DNA of 64,000 nt, from positions 265,593,111 to 265,657,110 of the forward strand of contig OX422219.1 in NCBI GenBank assembly GCA_949130495.1, read 5' to 3'. The notes below the pieces were generated by a model. The model searched no databases. It saw nothing but the letters and a program-made list of their open reading frames with translations, and was not told where the DNA came from. The translations under genes and the position numbers were made by a program. The stretch comes from Sambucus nigra. Lineage: Eukaryota; Streptophyta; Magnoliopsida; Dipsacales; Adoxaceae. Below are positions 10,563 to 22,836 of the stretch, piece after piece (the stretch's first letter is position 1; every line of letters begins with the position of its first letter).

Positions 10563-12995
10563 ACACCCTCCAGACTAGCTACCGCGATGCACACTTGCAT
10601 ACTCTTATATTAAGTCCATGTACCTCACGTACCCAATTAAGGGCTAATGGTTCAGATATCACCCTCGAACCATAAATCAATTAAACACATATTGGAGAGG
10701 AACATAGTTCCAAGCCTATGGGTCACGTACATACGTAACGTACCCAATTGATCGTCAATACTATCGCACACTTAGATAGTAATCGTACCTAGGTTCTATA
10801 TTCTGGGGCACACATCCAAACCTCACTAGAATCGTCAAGGTGGGGATCTCCCTCTGCATGGGACCTCCATGATAGCAAGTTGCATAGGTATGTTCACACA
10901 CATAAGAAAGCACATAGTGGGCATTGACACAACCTATCCATATATCACATATATTCTTACAAACAACCTATAAATATAATCAGTATAGGTACACACACAA
11001 TCTATAAATATAATCCATATAAGTATACACACAACTATAATATAATCCATACGTAATATATCTCTCTCGAATACTCAACATACCATTGATTCACAATTAT
11101 AACTTTTTATCGCATTTTTCGCGTATTATTCTCTACCCGAAGGGTCCTATTTACCCCCTTAAGTTAATTCAGTAGTTATCACACTCATAAACTATTGTTC
11201 TTTATCATAGGATCACCCATTCTATCCGTTATTCGTTCTCATTCTCTCAAATTCATTTTTTTACAATTTGCATCCAATAGGTATTTGCCTTAATTCTCTA
11301 ATTATGGCTAAGACTCAATACCACATTAGGCCCATTGGTAGTCATTATATCCTTCACTATATTTTAAGGGTATCCCAAAAGTTCCCCTGATAATTATTCA
11401 CATGTTCTAGGCTTAAATAGGGAAAATTCCTAAATTAAGTGAAACCGAATCGATTCGCCCTTTGGCTGAATCGATATGAAAACTGTCAGGTCTTCTTCTT
11501 CTCCTACGCAAATGCATTTTTCTCCATTTTTCTTATTTGAGGCTTCATGGTTCTTCACCAGACTTACAACTAATATTATCAAACATTATATACATATATA
11601 AGGTGATTTCAAACATAAATATATCATCAAATCATCAAAATTTCTATCCAATAATCGGTTATCTCGTAAAATCCATAAAACCCTAGTTCTATTTTTCTTC
11701 ATGCATATACATCATTAAACCAAGATCTTTCCCATTTAAATCATCACATATATATTCTGATTTCATTTTATCTTCACAGAGGAATTCAATCTACATGCAT
11801 TGCTACCCAAAATTATAAGTTTTAACTCATCTCATCTTTAAGAACATTGTTAAAATCATGGAATATAAAACCCTACACTACATGGGTATTATAACTTCCT
11901 AAAAAATGTGAAAGATAAACAATTTCCATGTATATTGGTGTGAATTCATTTGTTGATGATGAATTTGATCTCTCCTTGCTTCGATAACGATTCCGTCACG
12001 TTCGGGGTGTGAATTGGTGTAGGAAGCTTTGGTTTTCTTCTCCTCTTCCTCTCCTATGGCCTCTATTCTTTTATGTTTGTGTTAACCCCATACTATCACT
12101 CAAAGGGGCAGATATAACACTTACAATTTCGGAGTTCCATCTACCACAAACTCCTGAATGATTGAAAAGCACTTATTTGATATTGGTTTGTTCTAAAATC
12201 ATCCCGGGACCTAAAACTATACACCCGAGTATACTATCTTGACTATTTCAACCCATTCAGAACCAATCGTGAGCTAAAAATCTCCATTCGAGTCATTCTA
12301 CAACAATTTCCCACATTGACCTCAAATAGCCTACACGTGACTCATGTTGAGATTCCTCACAGTCCCATTGATATCACTCGCTATGATGTATAATCATTGT
12401 CAAACAAATTATTCCGTTAATAATAATCATTATCTACCAAAAATATTTAATTCCATCAAATCACGGTACACATGTATTTTAAAATTCATCGAATTAATTT
12501 ATTTCTAATCACATAGAAATACGGGGTGTTACATGAATATGAGTCCTAGAGGTAATGACTCTAATTAATCATAAAATAATTTTTTTCCAGCCGATCAATC
12601 ATACACAACAAGTCCAATTTAAGTTCATTTAATTAAATAAAACCTAAAATTACTATATGTCCGCCAATTCTGCAATCCCTTCTACCAATTTGTGTTGACC
12701 CAAGCAACAACAACTTAAGGAAGGGATGGATACGACCACAACAAGTTAACCAAACTAATATATGATTAATAACAATACGCAAAGTATCAATAAACCCACC
12801 TTAAGTTCATTTGAATTAAATTAAACCTAAAAGTACTATCTATCCACGAATTGTGCAAACCCTTCCACCAATTTGTGTACACCAAAAAATCAACCACTTA
12901 AGGAAGGGGAGAACGACCACAACAAGTTAACCAAATAGATATTTGCGTCAATATTCATCCGAAAAAGTATCAATAAGTCCAATTTAAGTTCATTT

Positions 12996-13890
12996 TGAGA
13001 ACGTGTGTGCTCGCGTTCAAATGATCAAATTATATATTAAACACCTTTTAACCCAAACAAACACTAAACATGCAAGAATATGTGATTGAATAAGATAACG
13101 AACAAAGCAAGAACATTCAAACACATGCAATTGAGGAAAAATCCCCCAAAGGGGCAAAACCATTTATTTTCACTAAAATTTGTAAGAAAACGGCTTACAA
13201 TCGGATTACAATGAAAATACAAGTGACTATGAATTACCCTCAGGTATCGGATTCTGTAGTCGCGGATGGAACTATCCCTTTCCAGTAGGGCTGCAATGGA
13301 GAAGAGAAATTACTTCTCCACAAGGGTTCAACAAGAGCAAAGCTTCGTTCCTGGGTTGCAAAGAGATTCACAAATGATTGGCAATTTGTGTGAATAAAAA
13401 AACCTAGAGTCTAAATGCTCAATAGGTGAAGACTTAGGGCTTTCTGTACTATGAAAATCATGTGTTTAAGTCTTAGAAAACCACTTCCCGTAGTGGGATT
13501 AAATAAGAGAACTTGAGACATAAAATTCGGAACACGATCTGATTGAAGTTATCCTTGGCGGACCGGTCTGGGTCTGAGGCGGATCGGTCCGATTGACATC
13601 GGATCGGTTCTTTTATTGAAGGAGGATCGGTCCGATTGACATCGGATCGGTTCGGTTATCAGCTTCATCGGTTTGCCATCGATCCGGGGTATACTGGCCT
13701 TCGGCATAACGGATCGGTCCCGTTGACCGGATCGGTTCTTTTATTCAGGCAGACCGTTCCAGTTGTCAGCCTTTGATTCCTCTTCTGCTTTTGATATTCG
13801 GATCCGTTGATGAGTGTATGATCTTGATTTTCTTCAACGGTGTAACGGCGTACGACATATAAATTGCTCATGGACAAAAATGTCCTTACA
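12996..13890 (-). mobile_element. Solo LTR (895 bp, probably copia) with TSD CATTT
   Basis: Read on plus it runs TGAGAACG to CCTTACA and is flanked by CATTT at 12991-12995 and at 13891-13895, a perfect 5-bp target duplication. The flanking 182-bp repeat unit is continuous when the segment is removed, which proves insertion. No PBS, coding sequence or second LTR is present, so it is a solo LTR. On the minus strand it starts TGTAAGGACA and carries a GGGGGATTTTTCC block typical of copia LTR 3' parts; the orientation rests on that. Confidence 0.85.
13560..13750. repeat. GATCGGTCCG minisatellite inside the solo LTR
   Basis: A 30-bp unit beginning GGATCGGTCCGATTGAC is identical at 13581-13610 and 13624-13653 (period 43), with a diverged third copy from about 13709. 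The GATCGGTCC core is partly palindromic. Confidence 0.85.
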
Positions 13891-14015
13891 CATTTTACTT
13901 ACATTAGTCCTAAAATTACTATATGTCCACCAAATGTGGAAGCCCTTCCACTAAATTATGTTCATCCAAACAATACCCACTTAAGGAAGGGGTGAAAATG
14001 GCCAAAACATGTTAA

Positions 14016-14700
14016 CCCTGAATTTATAACTATCTATAAAACAGTTACATAAAATAAAAGATATGTAAAATTACGTGAAAAAAGAAAACACACATAATCA
14101 CTTGAGCTAAAATAATTGTTCTTCAGTTGCACGCGCACATGGAACGAGAAGAAAATGCATTAACATATTATTCAATCTTAAATGTTACCAAATTACTCTA
14201 TCATAAACATGTAATTTATGTACAGTTTCTCAAAACATTGAAGGTATATTCATTATATATATTTCTATGTGTATATACGTGCATGTGTGAGTATGCATTT
14301 ATAGGTATATGTGTATGTGTGCACGTGAGAGTATGTGTGTGTGTGTGTGTGTGTATATGTTTAAATATGTGTGAAATTGTGAGCATATATATGTGCGATT
14401 TTGTAAAATTATATATATGTGTGTCGATGTGTATGTGTGCACGCACATGTGTGTATATATGTGCGCGTGAGTATGTGTGTATGGGTGTGCATGTGTATGT
14501 GTGCACGTGTGAGTTTGAGTGTGTATCTATGCATAAATATGTGTGAAATTATGTGCATATGTGTGCGTATACCCAGTTTAAAGTTCAAATCCATATTCCC
14601 AATTTCAATTTAATATTCATATATTCAATTTCAATTTGACATTCATATACCCGATATCAATTTAGTATTCACATACCTAATTTCAATTGAACATTCATAT
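14016..14700. repeat. Cryptic TG-rich simple sequence
   Basis: Between about 14250 and 14575 the plus strand is dominated by TGTGTATG-type words. Open frames on both strands here are low-complexity (Cys/Val/Tyr-rich or His/Thr-rich) and are not genes. After 14575 come four loose repeats of a CCCAATTTCAATTT..ATTCATATA phrase of about 30 bp, up to 14720. Confidence 0.8.
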
Positions 14701-14721
14701 ACCCAATTTCACATTCATATA

Positions 14722-14782
<61 letters not shown>

Positions 14783-14783
14783 A
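14722..14783. repeat. CA then TA compound microsatellite
   Basis: Continuous CA dinucleotides to 14760 followed by TA dinucleotides to 14783. Confidence 0.95.
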
Positions 14784-14784
14784 T

Positions 14785-14912
14785 AAGGGAGGAGGGCTTT
14801 TTGCCACATCATATAACATATGGATACAAAACCTATATAAATATGATTTGTATCTATCTATATAATGTTCCACGTGGAGCTTTTTTTTGTTTCTTGAAAG
14901 CCCTCCCAATTC
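14785..14912. repeat. Small inverted repeat, possible MITE relic
   Basis: The left arm GGGAGGAGGGCTTTTTGCCACA and the right part TTGAAAGCCCTCCC with ATGTGG slightly beyond are inverted relatives, enclosing about 90 bp of AT-rich sequence. No TSD was recognised, so assignment to a MITE family is open. Confidence 0.4.
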
Positions 14913-14939
14913 ATGTGGATCATTTTGTTTCAAAATTCA

Positions 14940-15195
14940 AATATAACTTTTTTATACATATTTTCATTATTGATAGTAAATTTATCTGCGCTTACCTCTC
15001 ACTAAAGTCACTGAAGCTTCTCTAGTCAGTGGACGAATACCACCTGCCACACACAACATATACCTCCCTATCATCTTAGACTCAAAACTAGACAGCCTTA
15101 TACTCCCAAAAGATTCTCTCTCACCTGCCCCGTCTCATCTTCTCCCTCCGACTATTGGATCTCTCACAATGAAGGTACTCACATGAGCTCCATAT

Positions 15196-15229
<34 letters not shown>

Positions 15230-16107
15230 AATATATTTTATATTTTCGATTTTTTTTCGATTATAGGGATATTTCGTAACTTTTATATGAGTTTTCACAA
15301 CATCAGATACACTTATAGTTAGATCTCAGTAAGAGGCAGTTGTTTCCTAGAGGAAGAACTATAGAGGTACTCACATCTTTAACATTAGGCATTTGAAATC
15401 AAAGATTTCTAGCTTAATTTTTTAATTTTTTGTTATTGTTATCAACTATTTTAGGGCTTTGATATTTGGGTTTAATACTTTGATTTAGGGTGTTAATTTT
15501 TTTGAAACCCAAATTTTTTGGCAGAGTAGTTGTTGCTTATATGGATATCCAAATATCAAATCATGTTTGCACACCAAAGATATCCAAATTTTGATTTTGA
15601 TACTAACGTGTTGGTTCCAATATGCGTATATTGAGATCCAGTTTTGATTATTCATATTTTGGATAATTTCATTTTCTCCATGGTGGTTTGATATTTAGGT
15701 TCAAGATTATATGGATTTAGATTTTGCGATCAGTGCTACACGCCTGGTTTCGATGTTCAATTCAGATAGCGTGGACCTGTTGATGCTCATTTCGTTTAGG
15801 TATTCTTGGCCTTTGGATATGGAAAAAAAGTTAACGCATGGAAGATCATTTGGGTTCCACAGATTGAAGAAAAAATGTTAAAATCTTCTTTATCATCCTC
15901 GGTTTAGTACCCTCTTCACCAGACAGACCAAATCTTTATCACCCTGACTCAGAGTTCCTTCTTTATCACCCCAGAAGCAGACTCTCTCCATCCTCGGTTA
16001 GTACCCTCTTAACTATGTTCAATCCTCTCGGTTAGTAACTTCTGTATCACCCTCTAAGAAGACCAAATCTCTAGCTTAAATTGTAGAGTGGTAAAAAAAA
16101 TAACCCA
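14940..16107 (+). other. CT-rich, transcript-leader-like sequence, no coding assignment
   Basis: From about 15030 the plus strand looks like a plant mRNA leader (pyrimidine-rich, then an ATG at 15171 followed directly by a GT donor-like GGTACTCACAT, then a CT microsatellite at 15194-15230). A second AGGTACTCACAT occurs near 15365. No downstream exon with recognisable protein was found. At 15890-16070 the phrase CCTCGGTT(T)AGTACCCTCTT recurs. This may be a decayed gene 5' end or non-coding RNA, but nothing proves transcription. Confidence 0.25.
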
Positions 16108-16302
16108 AATCGCCCAAATGGGTTTTCAGCGGTTAGAGCACAGATGGGTTTTCAGAGTAGTTCTGGCAGTCATGAGTTCGATTTTGGCGGTCATGAGTTC
16201 TCCTCACTTTTTCGATCTTAGTTTTGCAATTAATTTGTCTTACTATCTCTTCTAACCATATTTATGTTTCAAAACACGGTCTCATTTTTTTGGGTCTTTG
16301 AT
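16108..16302 (+). repeat. Direct repeat, copy A (left of the solo LTR)
   Basis: Contains CAGATGGGTTTTCAG..TAGTT and ends TTTGGGTCTTTGATACTTG. Copy B is at 19890-20048. The 3.5-kb solo LTR sits at the distal end of this copy. Confidence 0.7.
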
Positions 16303-17160
16303 ACTTGTGTAACACCCCGTAATTTTGAGGATTTAATATTTAATTATTTTGGGAGTTATAAATATTTAAATTGGAGAAACTTAAATTCATGAGTTGGAGA
16401 ATTGATTTGAGTGAGCCGAATTATTTATAATTGGGGACTTTAAGTTTAATTGTCCGAATTAATGTGTGTCACATTTTGAGGTCAAAATTTGGATATGTCA
16501 AAAAGTATTTTGGATGGAAATTCTGAGTGTAAATTTGAGTCCGGATGGGTCGAGATAGTCAGAAAAAAGTACCCGGGGGTAGTAATTGGGTCTCAGGGTA
16601 TTTTTGGGCATAGCCGGGCCCACACGGGGTGAGTTGGGCCTTTTTAATTAGGCCCACATGGCCAAAAATGGGATTTAGTGTTTCTAACCTAATTGAGGGA
16701 CTAGGAACGATAGATAGTAAATTCTAATCCTAGGGTTTTGGAGAGGATTAGAGGAAGCTAATCAAGAAGTTAATTGGGGAATCTTTTTGAGCCAAATTAA
16801 GGAGCTCATTTCTGGTGTTCTTCATCAACCTTTCTCTACACCAACGGATCAGACCCTACAAAGAATTCTAGACAAGTGGTTAACTTTCTGTAATATGTAA
16901 ATGGTGATATCCAATTCATATTTTAGTGATGTGTAAACTAAAATTCGTTTTGGGGATAAATGGGTACAAAATGGGGTTTTGTTAATGGAATATTTGGCTG
17001 AGATTCAAAGTAAGAAATTGGTGTTTTATATATCCCTAAGTAAAGATAAAATGAAATTTGAATATATTTGATGATTAACATGGAATCATTATGAGTTCTT
17101 GGATGAAGAACATGAATCTTGAATGACTTAGGGTTTAATTGATGAACACAAGATGTCAAT

Positions 17161-17535
17161 CTGCCAGAATTTTTGACATAAATTTAAACGTATGCCATTT
17201 GAGTTTTACTTTGAATTAGAGTGTGAACCATACATTCCTGGAAATTTATTTCTCTTAGCTATCCAATGAACTTGGAATCAGATCAATCGGAGTTCTGTAG
17301 AGGGAGTAATCTACATTTTACTACAGGGTGTTTGATCTATCAACATAGTAGTCTGCCAAAATTTTCATGTGACTTTAAACGTGTGCGATTTGAATTCTAC
17401 TTCGAATTAGAGTGTGAACCATACATTACTGGAAATTTATTTCTCTAATCTATCCAATGAACTTGGAATCAGATCAATCGGAGTTATGTAGAGGAAGAAA
17501 TCTAAATTTTACTAGAGGGTGTTTAATCTGCTAGA
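17161..17535. repeat. Tandem duplication of about 192 bp inside the solo LTR
   Basis: 17161-17350 and 17353-17535 share long blocks such as TTAGAGTGTGAACCATACAT and GAACTTGGAATCAGATCAAT. A third partial start occurs near 17530. Confidence 0.9.
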
Positions 17536-18014
17536 AAGTTTGAGAATTTTCTTTTTAAGCCTCAAATGTCTAAAATTTTATCGGGGAAGTGTTTGGGACC
17601 TTGATGAAATTTATTGATGGAATAATTATATGGCAGTAGGTCTATGATTGAGTGTTGAACTTTAATTTTGTGAGAGAGTTAAAGTGGAGATTCATAGGCT
17701 TGATTGTGACGTATTCTAATTCGAGATGATAAGAATATAATTATGGAAAAGCATGAGCAAGCTTAAATTCGTTAGGTCAGTGGGTTAACAAGAGTAACTT
17801 ATGAATTGATATAACAAGGGGTAAGTAGGACCCTTAGAGTTGTGTAAATACTTGAATTAATACGAAAGTGAAATAAATTCATAAAGCAAACAAGTACGAT
17901 GAATATTAGAGAGAAATATATTACGTACAAGTATGAATAATTGGGTTGTGTAAATACCTAATGTTTTATAGGATTACTTGGGTTGTAAATGCCTATTGTG
18001 TGTTTCCTTGTGAT

Positions 18015-18450
18015 AGGAACATAGACTCGGGAAATATTAAGTTATGGTCCAAGTGAGCGAGCCCGGGGATAATGGTTGAGTGACACCAAGTTATTAAATT
18101 AATGGATGTGTTAATTAATGAAGGTAGAGTCGGAAGGTAGACTCGCAAAAATATTACATTAATTTATGTTGTGATTAATTAATTTAGAGTCGAATTGTAG
18201 ACTCGGGAATGGTATTAATTAATTAATGTGTAAATGAATTAAATGATAGTCGTACCACATACTCGGATATGTATTAAATTAATAGGTATGTTAATTAATT
18301 TAATTAGAGTCGGACCATAGACTCGGGAAAAAATATTATATTAATTGAGTGTGAATTAAATATATTAGAGTCGGACCACAGACTCGGGGTAATGATAATT
18401 TAATAAGTGAGAAAATTAATTAAGTTGAGTCGGGCCAGCGACTCGAAAAA
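18015..18450. repeat. About 60-bp tandem repeat of GAGTCGGACC..GACTC hairpins
   Basis: AGAGTCGGACCATAGACTCGGG-type units recur at about 18123, 18184, 18246, 18305, 18365 and 18424, with a diverged first one near 18020. Each unit carries GAGTC and its inverse GACTC about 8 nt apart, so each can form a short hairpin, separated by TTAATTAAT-rich spacers. Confidence 0.85.
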
Positions 18451-19825
18451 TTTCAGGCTAGTGTTACGGATCCTTGAGTACACGGTAAAGTCGAGGTTTA
18501 TAGTATATATATACGGTCTAGTGATAGTATATATATATATGTGTGTGTGTGTATATTATGTGTGATATTAAAAATTATTGATTAAATAGTTATTTAATTT
18601 ATATACTCTAGTGCTAGCAAGGGAGGTTGCGCGATGTGGGTGAATCCCCTAGCTTGAGAAGTATGGTGAGTATATCCCCAGGTCATAGCGTCCGGTATAT
18701 GGGTGAGGGGATTTTCTCACTTTCAGGGAAGGAATATGACTGCCTCCATTTCGTTTATGTTTTGGGCCAGGTTGGTGAGTGATTCCAACTTGGGTAACTG
18801 GGTTATGTGAGTACACCTATTGAGATAGCACATTAGAGGGAATCATCCGGTGAGGGGATACCCGGAGGGATGGATATACATATGTTATATGCGTGGATGT
18901 TTCAGTAAAGGTACGTATATAATGGTATTCAATATTACATGCGGGTAATAATACAGTGTGTGATGTATTTACTTTATATAACTTGTGACACGGTTATATG
19001 CTACTATTTAAGAAGGAATTAATTAAGTTAATTGTGAGATAACTTATAATATTCAGGAATCATTATACTCGGGTTAGAGTAGTATGGAAAGGGGAGGTTA
19101 TACCAAGACTAGTTGGACGGGGTAGTACAACTTGGTGGGGTTAAGGTAACCGTTAGGTGTGCACATTAGTGGAGGGGTGAGAATGTTCACAAGGGAGTGC
19201 GACACTAACTTATATATGTAGCGCATTCATGCATTTTAATTACTGCAGTTAATTCACTTGCTAAATATTTTCAAAATGTTTTGGGTTCTAACCCTTGCTA
19301 TAAAACTATTTTCAAAACCTTTTAGGTGTCCATCTATAGCGACGCCAAGATTGATATTCTATTCCAGGGACATGGAGCTGCGGCATATGTGGATGCTAGC
19401 AGGAATTTGGATTAGAAGCATCGCTTATTCATTCCTAGAGTAGGAATCATTCATCAGTTCCAGTTTTATTTAGGGCATGTCACCCAGACTTTCAGTTCAG
19501 TTTTCAGATTTATTTTATTCCGGTGTTGAATATTTGTGTTGGATTATTTCACTTTGACGGCTGATGGTTTATTCGGCAAGTTGTGTAATTAATTATTCAG
19601 TTGAGTTTTATTCAGTTGTGTGAATGGTTTGTATTTATTTCTGCATGTACTATTTTGCTTAATTAAAAAGTTAAAATTTGGCACCAGCTTTTGGAATACT
19701 AGGTGGTTAGTATGTTTTAAAAAGTTTTTGACAGTGATGCTAAGGATGAACCAACTAGGATTCCTGTTTTAATTTGGTATAGGACTGATCACCCGGTATT
19801 TTATTAGGCGGGGTGTCACAACTTG

Positions 19826-21610
19826 GTTGAGATATTTTTTGAGTACTAACCGTAGTTTTGTACAGTGATCATGAAAAGCACCCAAGTAGGCCAGTTGGGT
19901 TTTCAACGATTAATTCACAGATGGGTTTTAGTGTAGTTTTGGCGGTCGAGAGTTCCACTTTTTTGTATTTAATTTCTCATACTCTCACTTCTAACTGTAT
20001 TTTTGGTTTCAAAATAGGGCCTCATTTATTTGGGTCTTTGATATTTGGCTATTTGATCAAAACCCAAATTTGTATAGATTTGGGGATTGGTTGACTAGGG
20101 CGGGCATGTGCCATTGGTTGTAATGGAGAGTTTGAGTTTAAGAGGGTTTCAAACATGGCGTTTTCATATTTTTAATTTCGGTGTCTTTGTTCTTGACAAA
20201 TGAACAAGGGTTTGGGTTATACAACCCTGCGTGAATTTTTGTCCTTCAATATATGAATTTTATATAGGCTGACACACTTTTCTTTCATATTTTTGCAGAT
20301 TCAATCCTTAAATAGGTATTTGTTTTTCTCTAAGTTTTTATTTTGGGCCTCTTTTGTCTGGCTAATTTAATTCATTTTTACGTATAATTTGTTTGTAGAT
20401 TATGATATACACAAAAAAACTCAGATAAATGAGTATCTATTGGTGTAATAGTTTGACATTTTTGAATGTATTTAACATATTTCACACCAGGGATTTTGGA
20501 TATATTTGGATTTTGGAATATGTTGAAAGCAGGTGTTTTTTTGTAAGGTAGTACTGGTTTTTAATCATAGTGAAAGTTTGAATATATTTTTAACAAAAAA
20601 AGCATATGTTGTATATTTATTATTTTCTTTTGTTTAATTATTTTGCTCCTGAGCATATCCAATGCCCGAGCATATCCAATGCAAGTGTGATTTTTTTATA
20701 TCAATTGGTTGTTGTGAAAAAACTTCCTCCTCTAGAGAATTGAAAAAAAAAAGCAAGGATGAGTTAAAGGCCCAAAGTGTGAAAACGTCTTGATGAAGAC
20801 ACTAACACTTGATGAAAGAACCAAATGAAATAAAGCAAGTTTTAATACAATTGTGTATAATTGGTGCCACCTTACCTGTGTTTTTACATGTATTAAAGCA
20901 CGAACACACTATTTTTAAATGTACACTATATGAAATACTTTTATTTAATCAAATACGATCAAAACTCGATAAACATTATATTTTTTAATAGCACGAACAT
21001 GCCCCAAATGAAATGGACGGGATGGGACAATAATTTCTAATATTTTTACCAAACAAGCCCAAGTAATATGAAGTGGGTGTTTTACTGTAGCCATTGGTTG
21101 TATAAAAAAAATCTTCTTTTAGTCCATGCTCATTAAAATTGTTTCAATTTTTTTATAGAGTTTAAACAATATTTTTCAAAATTTAAATGTGTATGGCTAA
21201 ATATATTTTTAATCTAACATGTGTATTAGTTTCGAATATTTTGCAAGTATGAATAAATACGAGAAAGTTACAATTTTACATTTTTTATGTATTTCAAAAT
21301 TTCCATGTTCTGACTAAAGTTCATTCGCCCCATTGGATATTATTTTCCATGTTCGTATAACAACGTTTTTTTAAAATAAACTATTTTGAATTAACTATTA
21401 TGTTTATGGATTTACATGAAATTTTTGTTTCTAATGTAAACATGATTCAGATAAAGATGACAAGACACGACATCAAATGGCACAATACATAATCTTAATA
21501 TTTCTACTAAGCAGCAATATATTCCTACTAAGTAACATGGTAAATACGTCGTCTTCATATAGATGCATCAATTTCATATATTATTACTTATTAAGTGAAT
21601 GAATTATTTT
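19826..21610. other. Intergenic sequence with direct repeat copy B; no gene seen
   Basis: 19890-20048 repeats 16108-16300 (CAGATGGGTTTTAG..TAGTTTTGGCGGTC, then TTTGGGTCTTTGATATTTGG). A 16-bp phrase GAGCATATCCAATGC is duplicated at 20652-20682. The remainder is AT-rich with no recognisable coding sequence or element end. Confidence 0.5.
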
Positions 21611-21615
21611 CGAAC

Positions 21616-22836
21616 TATAAGAGGGTACTTTAGATTATAGATGGAGGCGTAACCCCTTTTGAGTATGGTAATGATAAGTTAATTAGCCCAAGACCTTGGA
21701 TTAATGATGGGATATACAAACACAAACCCGATGAAGATGAACTCAGACTAAACTCACAAATCTCTTGTGTATAACTCAAGGGATATTAAAGAACCATAGA
21801 AGTAACTAAGGTAGAGGGAGAAAGAAGCAACCACCCTAGATACACCTTGGTAGGCAGGTAGGAACACACCCAACACCCTCAAGAATCTCTGTCAAGTATT
21901 AAAAGCTTCATAATAAACACCAATGGTGAGTGGATAAACCCTCTGGTTTGCAATAACTCTCTCTCTCTGATGTGTATCTTTAGTAATAAATCCAGAGTTC
22001 TGAGAAAGATCACTAAAAGATCATATATCTCTCCTCAAGGGTGGTTGGGGTCCTTAAATAGCCCCCCACACCATCCCTGAGGCAACTCAGTCATTAAAGA
22101 CTATGAAAGACATGCATCAAACTTTATGTCACAACATTAAATGCCTGATGCACTAGTTGTCTCCACGTCATAAACATTAAATGCCAAGACATGCCTTTTG
22201 CCTAACCACTGTGTGTCAGAGGGCTGTTGTCGCAAAGGTGGCTCACCAACTACCAGACAGCCACAAATACCACGGTGGTTTACTCAAGTGCATGTCTGAC
22301 ATTGCTTGGCTAGTTAGTGACATTAGATGAAGTAGATGTGACATTATGTAGAGGGCTATTTGGTTCATAACTCAACGCCCGATGGAACTTCAAGCTGCTC
22401 CGCCTGAGGTTACATGGCCAGGGTCCTTAGGTGTTTTTACCAGGTGTATTTAAGATGGTTAGGACAAGCCCCAACGGTGCCTCACTTCTTAATCCTCCAA
22501 ACCAAGTCCCTCTAAAGTTCCCACGGTGAGGTCATTCGATAGAGCATGAAATCTCTCCCAGGCCCTGCTAAGCCTGGTCTCTCGCATGTATTGTTTGACC
22601 TCACACAAAATCACTTATTATTATCGTTACGTCATTATAACCGTTATAGCTTACTGTCAATAAAAATACAATATGATTAATACAACAAGCTAAAATATGA
22701 GCTGCCGCGCCAAGCTGCCTCGCTGAGTTGCCACGCCTGAGATGTCACGCTTGAGCTGCCTTGGTTGATTAATCTTAAACACTATTTCTAATTAGGGATT
22801 TGTCCCTAATATCAAGATTACCTTCAAGCCCCCTCA
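21616..22836 (-). mobile_element. Tat1 3' LTR (1221 bp)
   Basis: Direct repeat of 34750-35976 with scattered single-base differences. The terminal TG of the family is mutated to TA at 21616. A minus-strand TATA-like TATTTAAG lies at 22053-22060. Near 22700-22765 a string of GAGCTGCC/GCCACGC-type short repeats is present, as in the other LTR. Confidence 0.93.

Larger units (their letters stand above)
9360..12533 (-). mobile_element. 5' LTR (about 3.17 kb) of minus-strand gypsy element
   Basis: On the minus strand it starts TGTAACACCCCGT at 12533 and ends GGGGTGTCACA at 9360, giving TG...CA ends. The first 640 bases are repeated at 5893-6526. The terminal 70 bases resemble the ends of the LTRs at 2563, 19820 and 47796, so all belong to a related long-LTR gypsy group. 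It contains a TA microsatellite and a 49-bp tandem duplication. Confidence 0.85.
12611..14015. repeat. About 182-bp tandem repeat array, roughly 2.7 units, split by a solo LTR
   Basis: The phrase TTAAGTTCATTT recurs at about 12620, 12802 and 12985, a spacing of 182-183 bp. Each unit then has CCTAAAATTACTAT(A)TGTCC, a CCCTTCCAC-type block and ACTTAAGGAAGG. The third unit is cut after its first bases at 12995 and resumes at 13891 with the expected downstream sequence. Satellite-like, but only a short array is present here. Confidence 0.85.
16308..19820 (+). mobile_element. Gypsy solo LTR, 3.5 kb, TSD ACTTG
   Basis: Begins TGTAACACCCCG and ends GGCGGGGTGTCACA. The 5 bases before it (16303-16307) and after it (19821-19825) are both ACTTG. 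No primer binding site follows 19820, so it is a solo LTR left by recombination between two LTRs. Its last 100 bases resemble the LTR ends at 2563 and 47796. It contains a 192-bp tandem duplication, a hairpin minisatellite and a TA/TG microsatellite. Confidence 0.92.

Noticed and set aside
14127..14613. Open frames of 60-140 codons on both strands
   Set aside because: They are translations of TG-rich simple sequence with Cys/Val or His/Thr low-complexity peptides.
15171..15185. First coding exon (Met-Lys) with splice donor
   Set aside because: Six coding bases and a donor-like word are not enough; no second exon was found.
16308..19820. Complete LTR retrotransposon
   Set aside because: No PBS, coding region or second LTR; the whole span is one LTR between perfect 5-bp duplications.
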